Source: Actinotalea alkalitolerans (GTDB lineage: Bacteria; Actinomycetota; Actinomycetes; Actinomycetales; Cellulomonadaceae). From it: DNA of 64,000 bases. A model generated the notes under the pieces. The model made no database searches and had not been told where the DNA came from. It worked only from the letters and a program-made list of their open reading frames with translations. Below, in pieces: positions 36,460-43,978 of this stretch. Both the position numbers and the translations under genes were made by a program. Every line of letters starts with the position of its first letter. The first letter of the stretch is position 1. The stretch covers positions 1 to 64,000 of the forward strand of contig NZ_JAMBPP010000007.1 of NCBI RefSeq assembly GCF_023369855.1, given 5' to 3'.

Positions 36460-36596
36460 AATGCCGGGATAGGGCACACTGTTGTCCGAGAAGGCGTGCA
36501 TCCTGCATGCCTCTACGTCGTGGAGCACCGGCGGGAATCCCCCGCGAAAGCCGCCGCGAGCCCCGACCCATCCACCGCCGGAAAGGCGATGTCACC

Positions 36597-38108
36597 ATGT
36601 CCAGCTTCACTTCTCTCGGCGTGCCCGAGAACCTTGCCCGCTCCCTCGCAGGAGCCGGCATCACCGCCCCCTTCCCCATCCAGACCGCGACCCTGCCGGA
36701 CACCCTGGCCGGCCGCGACGTCCTCGGCCGCGGTCGTACGGGGTCGGGCAAGACGCTCGCCTTCTCGCTGCCGATGGTCGTCCGCCTCACCGCCGGGCGC
36801 ACCCCGCAGGAGATCACCTCGGCCCGACGGGCGCGTCGTCCGCGCGGACTGGTCCTCGCCCCGACCCGTGAGCTCGCGACCCAGATCGCCGCGACGCTCG
36901 AGCCCCTGGCCACGGTCGCCGGGCTGCGCGTGACCACGATCTTCGGTGGTGTCTCGCAGCACCGCCAGGAGGTCGCGCTCGCGGCCGGTGTCGACATCGT
37001 CGTCGCCTGCCCGGGCCGGCTCGAGGACCTGCTCAAGCAGAAGGTCCTCACCCTGGACGGCATCGAGATCACCGTCCTGGACGAGGCCGACCACATGGCC
37101 GACCTGGGCTTCCTGCCCGGTGTGCGCCGGATCATGACCGCGACCCCGGCCAAGGGCCAGCGCCTGCTCTTCTCGGCCACCCTCGACAAGGGCGTGGACC
37201 AGCTCGTGCAGCGCTTCCTCGACCGGCCCAGCACCCACTCGGTGGACTCGGCCGAGTCGCCCGTCGCGGCGATGACCCACCACGTCTTCACCGTGGACGG
37301 GGCCGAGACCAAGCGTGCGGTCGTCCAGCACCTCGCCTCGGGCACCGGCCGCCGGCTGCTCTTCACGCGGACCAAGCACCAGGCCAAGAAGCTCGCCAAG
37401 CAGCTCACCGCCGCGGGGATCCCTGCGGTGGACCTGCACGGCAACCTGAGCCAGAACGCCCGCGAGCGCAATCTCGACGCCTTCTCGACCGGGGGTGTCC
37501 GGGTCCTGGTGGCCACCGACATCGCCGCGCGCGGCATCCACGTCGACGAGATCGAGCTGGTCGTGCACGTCGACCCGCCGGCCGAGCACAAGGCCTACCT
37601 GCACCGCTCGGGTCGGACGGCCCGTGCCGGGTCGGGCGGTGACGTGGTGACGCTGGTGCTCCCCGAGGAGACTGGCGACATGCGAACGCTGACCCGCCTG
37701 GCGAAGATCTCGGCCCGTCCCCAGTCGGTCCGTGCCGGCGCCCCGGCCCTCGAGGCCCTCGTCGGTGAGCTGGCCCCCGTGGTCGCCCCGACCGCACCCC
37801 CCGTCTCGGTGCGCACCAGCAGCGGCTCGGGCGGCGGGTCTCGCGGGCGCGGGCCGTCCCGGTCGGCCGGGTCGGGCCGTGCCGCCGGTGCGGGCCGTGC
37901 CACGGCAGGTGCCGGACAGGCCGGGGAGTCGTCCTCGGCGGGGGGTGGGCGTCGTCGGCGCACCGCGGCCGCGCCGGCCGCGAGCAGCTCGCAGGGCCGT
38001 AGCGGGATCTCGCAGTTCCCCGCGCAGGGTGGCGGGGCCGCACCGCGGCGCAGCGGCGCGGTCGAGATGTCGCGTGGCGGTGGCGCGGGGCGTCGCCGTG
38101 GGCACTGA
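36597..38108 (+). CDS. DEAD-box RNA helicase
   Basis: 503 residues from the ATG at 36597 after GGAAAGGCGATGTCACC. All helicase motifs are present: Q region FPIQTATLP, GRTGSGKT, PTRELATQI, CPGRLEDLL, VLDEADHMADLGF, SATLD, ATDIAARGIHVDE and HRSGRTARAG. After about residue 380 the tail is Gly/Ser/Arg-rich and disordered, likely for RNA binding. It probably remodels RNA in ribosome assembly or cold response. An upstream in-frame ATG at 36507 would add 30 very Arg-rich residues, and the leader is long, so leader-based control is possible. It overlaps the acyltransferase start. Confidence 0.92.
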   Translation: MSSFTSLGVPENLARSLAGAGITAPFPIQTATLPDTLAGRDVLGRGRTGSGKTLAFSLPMVVRLTAGRTPQEITSARRARRPRGLVLAPTRELATQIAATLEPLATVAGLRVTTIFGGVSQHRQEVALAAGVDIVVACPGRLEDLLKQKVLTLDGIEITVLDEADHMADLGFLPGVRRIMTATPAKGQRLLFSATLDKGVDQLVQRFLDRPSTHSVDSAESPVAAMTHHVFTVDGAETKRAVVQHLASGTGRRLLFTRTKHQAKKLAKQLTAAGIPAVDLHGNLSQNARERNLDAFSTGGVRVLVATDIAARGIHVDEIELVVHVDPPAEHKAYLHRSGRTARAGSGGDVVTLVLPEETGDMRTLTRLAKISARPQSVRAGAPALEALVGELAPVVAPTAPPVSVRTSSGSGGGSRGRGPSRSAGSGRAAGAGRATAGAGQAGESSSAGGGRRRRTAAAPAASSSQGRSGISQFPAQGGGAAPRRSGAVEMSRGGGAGRRRGH

Positions 38109-38808
38109 GCCCTCACCCGATCAGTCGTCGCCGGTCCCTGACCGGTCCACGGGCGAGCGTGCGCGTCACCGGATGCCGGTGCGGCGCGCGCTCGCCCGCG
38201 CGATGTTCCGGGTCAGCGGCTGGCGCAAGGTCGGCACGCTGCCGCGCACGGGCATCTTCGTCGGCGCACCGCACACCTCGAACTGGGACTTCGTCCTGAC
38301 CCTGATGGTGCTGTGGGCCGACGACGTGCCGCCCAGGGTGCTGGTCAAGCGCGAGGCCTTCCGCGGCCCGCTGGCGTGGTTCTTCGCCTCGCTCGGCGCG
38401 ATCCCCACGGATCGCCGTGGCGGCGCGGGCCTCGTGCGGAGCCTGATCCACGAGGCAGGCGCGTCCGAGGGCTTCGTCCTGGTCCTGGCGGCCGAGGGCA
38501 CCCGGGCGCGGACCGACCACTGGAAGTCGGGGTTCTACCGCATCGCCCTGGAGACGGGTCTGCCGCTGACCCTGGGCTTCATCGACGGGCCGACCCGGAC
38601 CACGGGCAGCGGCGACACCTTCGTGGTGACGGGTGACGTCCGGGCCGACATGGACCGCATCCGTGCCTTCTACGCCGACAAGCGCGGCGTGCGCCCCGAA
38701 CGGGTCAGCACCCCGCGGCTGCGTGAGGAGGACGTGCTCGACGGTGAGCCGCTCACGGACCCGTCCGGCCCGCCTCAGGACCCGCAGGACGACACCCCGC
38801 CCCGGTGA
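38098..38808 (+). CDS. PlsC-like 1-acylglycerol-3-phosphate acyltransferase family protein
   Basis: About 236 residues from a GTG at 38098 that overlaps the helicase end by 11 bases. An ATG at 38173 would give a 211-residue core and is also plausible. The acyltransferase HX4D box is PHTSNWDF, and a second block is VLAAEGTRARTDHWKSGFY. It lacks a clear N-terminal membrane helix and matches the shorter actinobacterial subgroup often annotated as glycerol acyltransferase. It probably transfers an acyl group to a lipid precursor. The C-terminal 40 residues are acidic and Pro-rich. Tail-to-tail with rskA. Confidence 0.78.
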   Translation: MGTEPSPDQSSPVPDRSTGERARHRMPVRRALARAMFRVSGWRKVGTLPRTGIFVGAPHTSNWDFVLTLMVLWADDVPPRVLVKREAFRGPLAWFFASLGAIPTDRRGGAGLVRSLIHEAGASEGFVLVLAAEGTRARTDHWKSGFYRIALETGLPLTLGFIDGPTRTTGSGDTFVVTGDVRADMDRIRAFYADKRGVRPERVSTPRLREEDVLDGEPLTDPSGPPQDPQDDTPPR

Positions 38809-38815
38809 GGGTGCG

Positions 38816-39583
38816 TCACCCGGGGATGAGGACCAGCACGGGGTCGGTGGTGGGCTGCGGCGAGCCCCCGGCGGGCTCGACGGACACCGCCAGGCCGTCA
38901 CCCGGCAGGTAGCCCTCCTCGGCGAGGGCCTGCACCGTGCCGTCGCGCACGTCGAGCAGGCCCGCGGGGACGGGGACGCCGTCGCGCATCGCCCAGAGCT
39001 GGTAGACGAGGTCGCCGTCCAGGGCGGGCAGCCCTTCGGCGAGCAGCACGGCGCCCTCGGCGCCGAGCACCGCGACGGCCTCGCCGCCACCGGTCGCCTC
39101 TCCCCGCAGCACGACGCTCGCCGGGTCGGTCAGCAGGTCGCTCAGCTGCTCGGCGCGGATCTCGGCCTGCACGGCCCGCTCGTGCTGCTGGATCGCGACG
39201 GCTCCCGGCACGGCCAGGGCGGCCACGACGGCTGCGGCGATCCCGAACCGGGTGAGCCTGCGGCGCCGTTCACGACGCTCGCGCAGGTCGTCCCGGACCG
39301 CAGGACCCTCGTCCGGCACCGGTACCGGCACCGCTCCTGCGGGCAGGTCGCGACCGGTCTGCGGGGTCCTGGCGACCTCGGCCAGGACCGTGGCACGCAG
39401 GGACGCGGGCGGCTCGGCGCTCGTGGCCGCGCCCAGCTCGGCCGCGACGGCCTGCAGCGTGGCGAGCTCACGCGCGGCGGCCTCGTCCTGGACGACGAGC
39501 CGCTCGACCGCGCGCCGCTCGATGTCGTCCACGGCGTCCAGGGCGTACGCGCCGAGCAGGTCGCGGACCTCGTCGTCGGTCAT
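38816..39583 (-). CDS. rskA: Anti-sigma-K factor RskA
   Basis: 255 residues; ATG overlaps the stop of sigK (ATGA). A cytoplasmic anti-sigma domain at the N-terminus (LLGAYALDAVDDIERRAVER) is followed by one membrane helix (FGIAAAVVAALAVPGAVAI) around residue 115. An extracytoplasmic RskA domain of about 120 residues carries LVYQLWAMRDGVPVPAGLL. It holds SigK inactive until proteolysis after an outside signal. The sequence has no HxxxCxxC zinc motif, as usual for RskA. Regulon candidates include the lipoprotein gene at 40285. Confidence 0.9.
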   Translation of the reverse strand: MTDDEVRDLLGAYALDAVDDIERRAVERLVVQDEAAARELATLQAVAAELGAATSAEPPASLRATVLAEVARTPQTGRDLPAGAVPVPVPDEGPAVRDDLRERRERRRRLTRFGIAAAVVAALAVPGAVAIQQHERAVQAEIRAEQLSDLLTDPASVVLRGEATGGGEAVAVLGAEGAVLLAEGLPALDGDLVYQLWAMRDGVPVPAGLLDVRDGTVQALAEEGYLPGDGLAVSVEPAGGSPQPTTDPVLVLIPG

Positions 39584-40182
39584 GCCGCCACCCCCAGGCA
39601 GTCGCGCAGCCGGAGCAGCCCGTCGCGGATGCGGCTCTTGACGGTCGGCAGGGGGGCGGCGAGCTCCTCGGAGACCTCGCGGTAGGTGCGGCCCCCGTAG
39701 TAGGCCAGCACGACGGCGTCACGCTGGGTGGCGGTCAGGCTGGCCAGGCACTGGCGCACCCGTCGGTGTTCCATGGTGTCCTCGACCTCCTCCGCGACGA
39801 CGTCGAACGGGGCGTGGTGCTCACCGTCCAGGTTCCGTTGGTCCCGGTCCCGCTGGGCCTGGACCGACCGCACCCGGTCGACCGCCCTGCGGTGCGCGAG
39901 GGTCACGGCCCAGGTGCGGACCGATCCGCGGTCACGGTCGAACCGGGCCGCGGTGCGCCACACCTCGAGCATGACCTCCTGGGTGACCTCGGCCGCGTGG
40001 TCGGGGTCCCTCAGCACCCTCCGCGCGGTGCCGTGCACCGCGGGGGAGAGCAGGTCGTAGAGCTGGGCGAAGGCCTGCTGGTCTCCCTGGGCGACCGCCG
40101 TCATCAGCTCCTCCGGCGTCGGGGCCGGGGGCCCGTCCGAGGACGGGGGTACGGCCGCGGTGCCGCGGGGGGAGCTCGCCAC
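39580..40182 (-). CDS. sigK: ECF RNA polymerase sigma factor SigK
   Basis: 200 residues. Region 2 spans about 40-105 (FAQLYDLLSPAVHGTARRVL, EVTQEVMLEVWRTAARFDRD, VRTWAVTLAHRRAVDRVR) and region 4 spans about 140-195 (LTATQRDAVVLAYYGGRTYR, LPTVKSRIRDGLLRLRDCLG). Co-transcribed and translationally coupled with rskA, as in mycobacteria. Two tandem GC-rich hairpins lie immediately upstream, between it and the lipoprotein gene, so its expression may depend on read-through or on a promoter within that region. No obvious self-promoter of the SigK type was seen. Confidence 0.9.
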   Translation of the reverse strand: MASSPRGTAAVPPSSDGPPAPTPEELMTAVAQGDQQAFAQLYDLLSPAVHGTARRVLRDPDHAAEVTQEVMLEVWRTAARFDRDRGSVRTWAVTLAHRRAVDRVRSVQAQRDRDQRNLDGEHHAPFDVVAEEVEDTMEHRRVRQCLASLTATQRDAVVLAYYGGRTYREVSEELAAPLPTVKSRIRDGLLRLRDCLGVAA

Positions 40183-40200
40183 GTCGCTCAGTCTGCCCCA

Positions 40201-40230
40201 GACCGGGCCGACCCGCGGGCCGGCCCGGTC
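40201..40230 (-). terminator. First of two tandem perfect hairpins (10-bp stem)
   Basis: GACCGGGCCG at 40201-40210 and CGGCCCGGTC at 40221-40230 enclose the loop ACCCGCGGGC. It lies between the lipoprotein stop (40285) and the sigK start (40182), all read leftward. No U-run follows. Termination of the lipoprotein transcript is the likely role. Confidence 0.5.
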
Positions 40231-40232
40231 CG

Positions 40233-40265
40233 GGACGGCGCCGACCCGACGGGCCGGCGCCGTCC
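40233..40265 (-). terminator. Second tandem hairpin (11-bp stem)
   Basis: GGACGGCGCCG at 40233-40243 pairs with CGGCGCCGTCC at 40255-40265 around the 11-base loop ACCCGACGGGC. It starts two bases from the end of the first hairpin, and the two loops are nearly identical, which suggests local duplication. It is the first hairpin reached by transcription leaving the lipoprotein gene. Confidence 0.55.
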
Positions 40266-40284
40266 GCAGGGCGACGGGTGGGGC

Positions 40285-41574
40285 TCAGCCGACCAGTGCC
40301 GCCTTGAGCGAGTCGATCGCCCCGGCGAGGGTCTCGACGTGGTGGGTGAGCGACTCGGCGACCGCGTCGGCCGGGAGCTCGCCACCGCTGACCTCCTCGA
40401 AGAAGGCACCGGCCTGCGGGCGGTAGCCGTCCAGGTTGCGCAGGGCGTCACTCATCCCCTCGGTGTCCTCGCCGGCCGCGGCGACCGCGTAGTCGACGAA
40501 GTAGCCGATGTGCTCGCGCCACAGGTCGAGGAACGCGGCGCCGTTCTCCTCACCCGCGAGGGAGGCGACGGCCTCCGACAGGGCGACCGAGTTCTCGTCG
40601 AGCACCGCGGCGGCAGCGGCGAAGGCCTCCGACTCCGGGCCGCCCTCGGCGGTGTACGCGGTGAACACCGCGATCGAGGCCAGGTAGACGTGCTCCTGGG
40701 TGAGCTCGGTCAGGCCTGCCCGCAGGGTCGAGGCCGGGTCCGCCGGGTCGCCCTCGAGGTCCAGCGCGGCGTCGAGGCCACCGGCGATGGTCGCGCCGGC
40801 CTCGCCGACGTGCGCCGCGGCCGTCTGGAGCTTGGCGTAGGCGGTCGGGTCACCCGCGGCGAGGGCGTCGATCGCCGCGGTCAGCGTGGTGATGTGCATC
40901 CCGAGGGACTCGCTGATCGCCGCGGCCGGCAGGTTGCCGGCGCTGATGTCCTCGAAGAACAGGCCCGCCTGCGAGGTGTAGCCCTGCAGGTTCATCACCG
41001 CCTCGTCGGTGCCGGCGGTGTCGCCGCCCGCCTCGGCGACGGCGTAGTCGACGAAGAAGCCGACGTGCTCGCGCCACAGGGTCAGGAAGGCGTCGCCGTT
41101 CTCGTCACCGGCGAGCGAGGCGATGGCCTCGGAGAGGTCGACCGAGTTGCCGTCCAGGGACGCGGCAGCGGCCTCGAACTCGCCCGAGTCGGGCCCGGCC
41201 GTGTATGCGGTCGCCACGGCGATCCCGGCGAGGTAGACGTGCTCCTGGAGCAGCGCGGTCAGCCCGGACCTCAGGTCCGCGGCAGCCGAGTCCACCTGGC
41301 CCTCGGTGCCGGTCGCTGCGACCAGACCGGTCGCCAGCACGAGCGCGGTCTCGGGCATGTGGGCGGCGGCGGTGCGCGCGTCGGCGAACGGGTCACCGGT
41401 GCCCATCGGCATCAGGGTCGGCATCTCCATGTCGGTGCCGGACTCCTCGGGGGTCGTGTCCTGGGTCGCGGCCGGCGGTGCCTCGGGTGTGGTGTCGGCC
41501 GAGCAGGACGTCAGTGCCAGTGCTGCGGCGACGGCGGCGACGACGGCGGCGGTGTGCCTACGGGTGGGACGCAT
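40285..41574 (-). CDS. Secreted lipoprotein with two tandem helical domains, probable SigK target
   Basis: 429 residues, ATG with GAGGAGCAACC upstream. A lipoprotein signal ends in LTSCSADT. After a Thr/Pro/Glu linker come two homologous units of about 170 residues. Both share LLQEHVYLAGIAVATAYTA or LTQEHVYLASIAVFTAYTA, then SLDGNSVDLSEAIASLAGDE or its near match, and LTLWREHVGFFVDYAVAEAG or its near match. The conserved His and Trp-Arg-Glu-His positions hint at a metal or haem site, but none is proven. Similar proteins are sometimes mislabelled copper amine oxidase. Neighbouring rskA-sigK and an upstream CCATCC/CCGAAC pair suggest SigK control. Confidence 0.82.
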   Translation of the reverse strand: MRPTRRHTAAVVAAVAAALALTSCSADTTPEAPPAATQDTTPEESGTDMEMPTLMPMGTGDPFADARTAAAHMPETALVLATGLVAATGTEGQVDSAAADLRSGLTALLQEHVYLAGIAVATAYTAGPDSGEFEAAAASLDGNSVDLSEAIASLAGDENGDAFLTLWREHVGFFVDYAVAEAGGDTAGTDEAVMNLQGYTSQAGLFFEDISAGNLPAAAISESLGMHITTLTAAIDALAAGDPTAYAKLQTAAAHVGEAGATIAGGLDAALDLEGDPADPASTLRAGLTELTQEHVYLASIAVFTAYTAEGGPESEAFAAAAAVLDENSVALSEAVASLAGEENGAAFLDLWREHIGYFVDYAVAAAGEDTEGMSDALRNLDGYRPQAGAFFEEVSGGELPADAVAESLTHHVETLAGAIDSLKAALVG

Positions 41575-41614
41575 GGTTGCTCCTCGTGCTTCGGTTCGGG
41601 CGATGTCGCAGGAG

Positions 41615-41641
41615 GTTCGGAGCGGTCTGCTGCCCGGATGG
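41615..41641 (-). promoter_or_regulatory. SigK-like promoter for the duplicated-domain lipoprotein gene
   Basis: Read on the minus strand, CCATCC (41641-41636), a 15-base spacer and CCGAAC (41620-41615) lie about 40 bases before the lipoprotein ATG. This closely resembles the published mycobacterial SigK consensus CCATCC-N16-17-CCGAAT, one base short in spacing and with one mismatch. The nearby sigK-rskA pair makes it credible. Confidence 0.5.
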
Positions 41642-41760
41642 GTCGGGTCTCGCCCGATCCGCCGGACGGCCCGTGGCGGGTCCGGTGGGCCGATGCGCGG
41701 CCGGTGGCGCAGCGGACGTAGTGTCGGTCGGGTGCAGGGGCACGGCGGATCGGAGGAGCC

Positions 41761-42171
41761 ATGACGTACGAGGTGAGCAAGTCCCAGGAGCAGTGGCGCG
41801 CAGAGCTGTCGCCCGAGGAGTTCGCGGTGCTGCGCCAGGCGGGCACCGAACGGCCGTGGACGGGTGAGCTGCTCGAGGAGCAGCGGGTGGGCACCTATGC
41901 GTGCCGGGCCTGCGGCGCCGAGCTCTTCCAGGCCGAGACGAAGTTCGACTCCCACTGCGGGTGGCCCAGCTTCTACGCTCCGCGTGAGCAGGACGCGGTC
42001 GAGCTCATCGAGGACCGCAGCCTGGGCATGGTGCGCACCGAGGTGCGCTGCGCGCGCTGCGGCTCGCACCTGGGCCACCTGTTCGACGACGCGCCGCAGA
42101 CGCCGACCGGTGACCGGTACTGCATGAACTCGGTGTCACTGACCTTCGCCGCACAGGAGGGTGCCTCCTGA
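41761..42171 (+). CDS. msrB: Peptide-methionine (R)-S-oxide reductase MsrB
   Basis: 136 residues. Zinc-binding cysteines are in YACRACGAEL and VRCARCGSHLGHLF. The catalytic region ends in RYCMNSVSLTF with the reactive Cys, and GWPSFYAP and the RTEVRC strand are family hallmarks. It reduces methionine-R-sulfoxide in oxidised proteins, using thioredoxin as electron donor. Its stop overlaps the start of the next gene (TGATG), so the pair is coupled. Divergent from the SigK-linked lipoprotein gene. Confidence 0.95.
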   Translation: MTYEVSKSQEQWRAELSPEEFAVLRQAGTERPWTGELLEEQRVGTYACRACGAELFQAETKFDSHCGWPSFYAPREQDAVELIEDRSLGMVRTEVRCARCGSHLGHLFDDAPQTPTGDRYCMNSVSLTFAAQEGAS

Positions 42172-42803
42172 TGGTCGAGGGACGACGACCCCGACGCCCG
42201 GCGATGCTCGACCCACGTGCGGCCGACGAGCTCCCCGGCGATGTCGACCCTGCGCTGCGCTCGGAGGTCGCGCACACCACGGCCAACGCGATCGTCCACC
42301 AGGGTCGCGCCGCGGAGGACCCCGAGGTCGTCGAGCGCCTGGTGCGTCTGGTCGAGGCCGAGGGGCTGGACACCGTCGCGAGCATGTGGGCGGACAGCCC
42401 TCCGACGACGCTCCCGGGTGCGTTGTGGCGTCTGTACGTGCTGCGCGAGTGGGTGCGGCGCGATCCCCGCACCATCGCCGAGCGGTACCGGATGGGGGTG
42501 TCGGTGGCCCAGGTGCACGACGTCGTCGCGGGGGTCGCGAGCCCTCCCGGGCCGAGCGACGTCTCCCGGGTCGTCGACGCGGTGCTGTCAGGGGTCTTCG
42601 CGGGTGACCTGGCGGTCACCCTGGAGCGTGGCGCGGCCTTCTGCCGGGTGCTCGCCACGGGGGCTGCGCACGACGCCGACTTCGTCGAGGGCACCGACAC
42701 CGATCTCGCGCACCGGATGACCCGTGGCGCCTCAGGGCTGGTGCGGACCGCGGAGGAGCTCGAGGTCGCGGCCGGGCTGTGGCGCGCGGGGCGCCTGGAC
42801 TGA
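42171..42803 (+). CDS. Conserved actinobacterial hypothetical protein coupled to msrB
   Basis: 210 residues, all-helical. It starts with the ATG that overlaps the msrB stop by one base. Readable conserved-looking blocks are LRSEVAHTTANAIVHQGRAA, GLDTVASMWADSPPTTLPGA, LWRLYVLREWVRRDPRTIAE and the C-terminal MTRGASGLVRTAEELEVAAG. There is no signal peptide or membrane helix. I do not recognise an enzymatic motif. The coupling to MsrB suggests a role in oxidative stress or protein repair, but that is inference from position alone. Confidence 0.65.
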   Translation: MVEGRRPRRPAMLDPRAADELPGDVDPALRSEVAHTTANAIVHQGRAAEDPEVVERLVRLVEAEGLDTVASMWADSPPTTLPGALWRLYVLREWVRRDPRTIAERYRMGVSVAQVHDVVAGVASPPGPSDVSRVVDAVLSGVFAGDLAVTLERGAAFCRVLATGAAHDADFVEGTDTDLAHRMTRGASGLVRTAEELEVAAGLWRAGRLD

Positions 42804-42894
42804 GCCGCGGCGGGGCGTATTCCACCCGACGCCGTGAGGGTCCTCACCCTGTGCACGGGTACCGCGGAGTGGTCGGCTGGGTAAAATAGAGCCT

Positions 42895-42978
42895 GACGCC
42901 GGGTCGCGGCAGCCCCGGGCTCCACACAAAGCCGCTTCGAGCGGCCCTCGCGCCGACAGGCGCTCCCGGCCCGGCGTC
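42895..42978. ncRNA. Putative structured RNA or complex terminator
   Basis: A perfect 9-bp outer stem (GACGCCGGG at 42895-42903, CCCGGCGTC at 42970-42978) encloses at least two inner hairpins: GCCGC-TTCGA-GCGGC and GCGCC-GACA-GGCGC. On the plus strand a TAAAAT box (42882-42887) lies just upstream. On the minus strand, beyond the mutT1 stop, the element is followed by a short TATTTTA. It may be a small RNA or a bidirectional terminator for the two converging genes. No known RNA family was matched. Confidence 0.4.
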
Positions 42979-42979
42979 A

Positions 42980-43978
42980 TCAACACCCCCCGCGGACGAT
43001 CGACGAGGGCGGGCGGTGTCGTTCCACGGCCACCACGCGGGCCGACGTCCCCCGGCCCGACACGTGGCTGACCAGCACCTCGCCGGTCCGCAGGTACGGG
43101 TCCTTGCCGGGCAGGGCTCCCGCCGTCCAGCGCCGGGTGGCGTCCCCGACCGCGTCCATCACCGAGGGCAGCACGGGTCGGTGCGTCGAGACCGCGGCGT
43201 CCCGCGGTCGCTGGATCAGCTCGTTCACGAGCTCCGCGGCACGTTCCGGCTCCTCGTCGTGGGCGGCCTCGGTCAGCTCGTCGACCAGCTCGGCCACCAG
43301 ACCCGCGCGCTTGGCGTAGGGCTCGACGGTCCGCAGGCACCGCTCCCACGGGCTGGTGAGCACCTCGCGCACGCCGAAGGCGGCCAGCACCGGCACCAGC
43401 GCCTCGGCCTGGGAGACGCCCTTGGGGGTCAACGGCCGGGTGGCCTCGCCGCGCGACCACGCCGATCGCCGTCGGGCACGGCCGTGGCGGACGACGACGA
43501 GCGGCCGGGTGTCCAGCCGGCCGCGGTCCCATGCCTGACGCAGGAGGTCCAGCGGGAGCCGGTCGGTGCGCTGGGTCAGCATCTGCTCGGCCGTCGCGAC
43601 CCCGACCCACACCACCTCGTCGATCTCGTCGAGGCCTGCGGTCTGGACCGGGGTGCGTGCGCTCATCGCCGGGGCGTCGTCCTCCTCGGTGGCGCGCGCC
43701 GCCCAGTAGTGCACCTGCTTGATGCGTCCGTCGGCGAGCGCGTAGCGCCGACCTGGCAGCGGGATGCCCAGGACGACCGGCATCCCGGTCTCCTCCTCGA
43801 CCTCACGGACCGCCGCTGCGGGGACGGACTCGGCCGGGTCGAGCTTGCCCTTGGGCCACGACCAGTCCTTGTAGCGCGGGCGGTGGACCAGGACGACCTC
43901 GAGCCGGCCGTCGCGCTCGCGCCACAGGAGGGCCCCCGCCGCGTGGACGACGGCTGACGGGGCTGATCGCACGGTCAC
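42980..43978 (-). CDS. mutT1: MutT1-type Nudix hydrolase / histidine phosphatase fusion
   Basis: 332 residues. The GTG overlaps the ppk stop by four bases. Residues 1-150 are a Nudix domain with [20 protein letters not shown] and TGMPV. Residues 170-330 are a histidine phosphatase domain with [19 protein letters not shown] and a late histidine near VLVSHVSG. This is the layout of mycobacterial MutT1, which hydrolyses 8-oxo-dGTP and diadenosine polyphosphates to limit mutation. In Mycobacterium tuberculosis mutT1 is also next to ppk. It shares a transcript with ppk and ends at the structured element. Confidence 0.92.
   Translation of the reverse strand: MTVRSAPSAVVHAAGALLWRERDGRLEVVLVHRPRYKDWSWPKGKLDPAESVPAAAVREVEEETGMPVVLGIPLPGRRYALADGRIKQVHYWAARATEEDDAPAMSARTPVQTAGLDEIDEVVWVGVATAEQMLTQRTDRLPLDLLRQAWDRGRLDTRPLVVVRHGRARRRSAWSRGEATRPLTPKGVSQAEALVPVLAAFGVREVLTSPWERCLRTVEPYAKRAGLVAELVDELTEAAHDEEPERAAELVNELIQRPRDAAVSTHRPVLPSVMDAVGDATRRWTAGALPGKDPYLRTGEVLVSHVSGRGTSARVVAVERHRPPSSIVRGGC

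Noticed and set aside
42895-42978. Structured element as 6C RNA, RNase P RNA or tmRNA
   Set aside because: It lacks the paired C-run loops of 6C RNA, is far too short for RNase P RNA, and has no tRNA-like end, so no named family was assigned.
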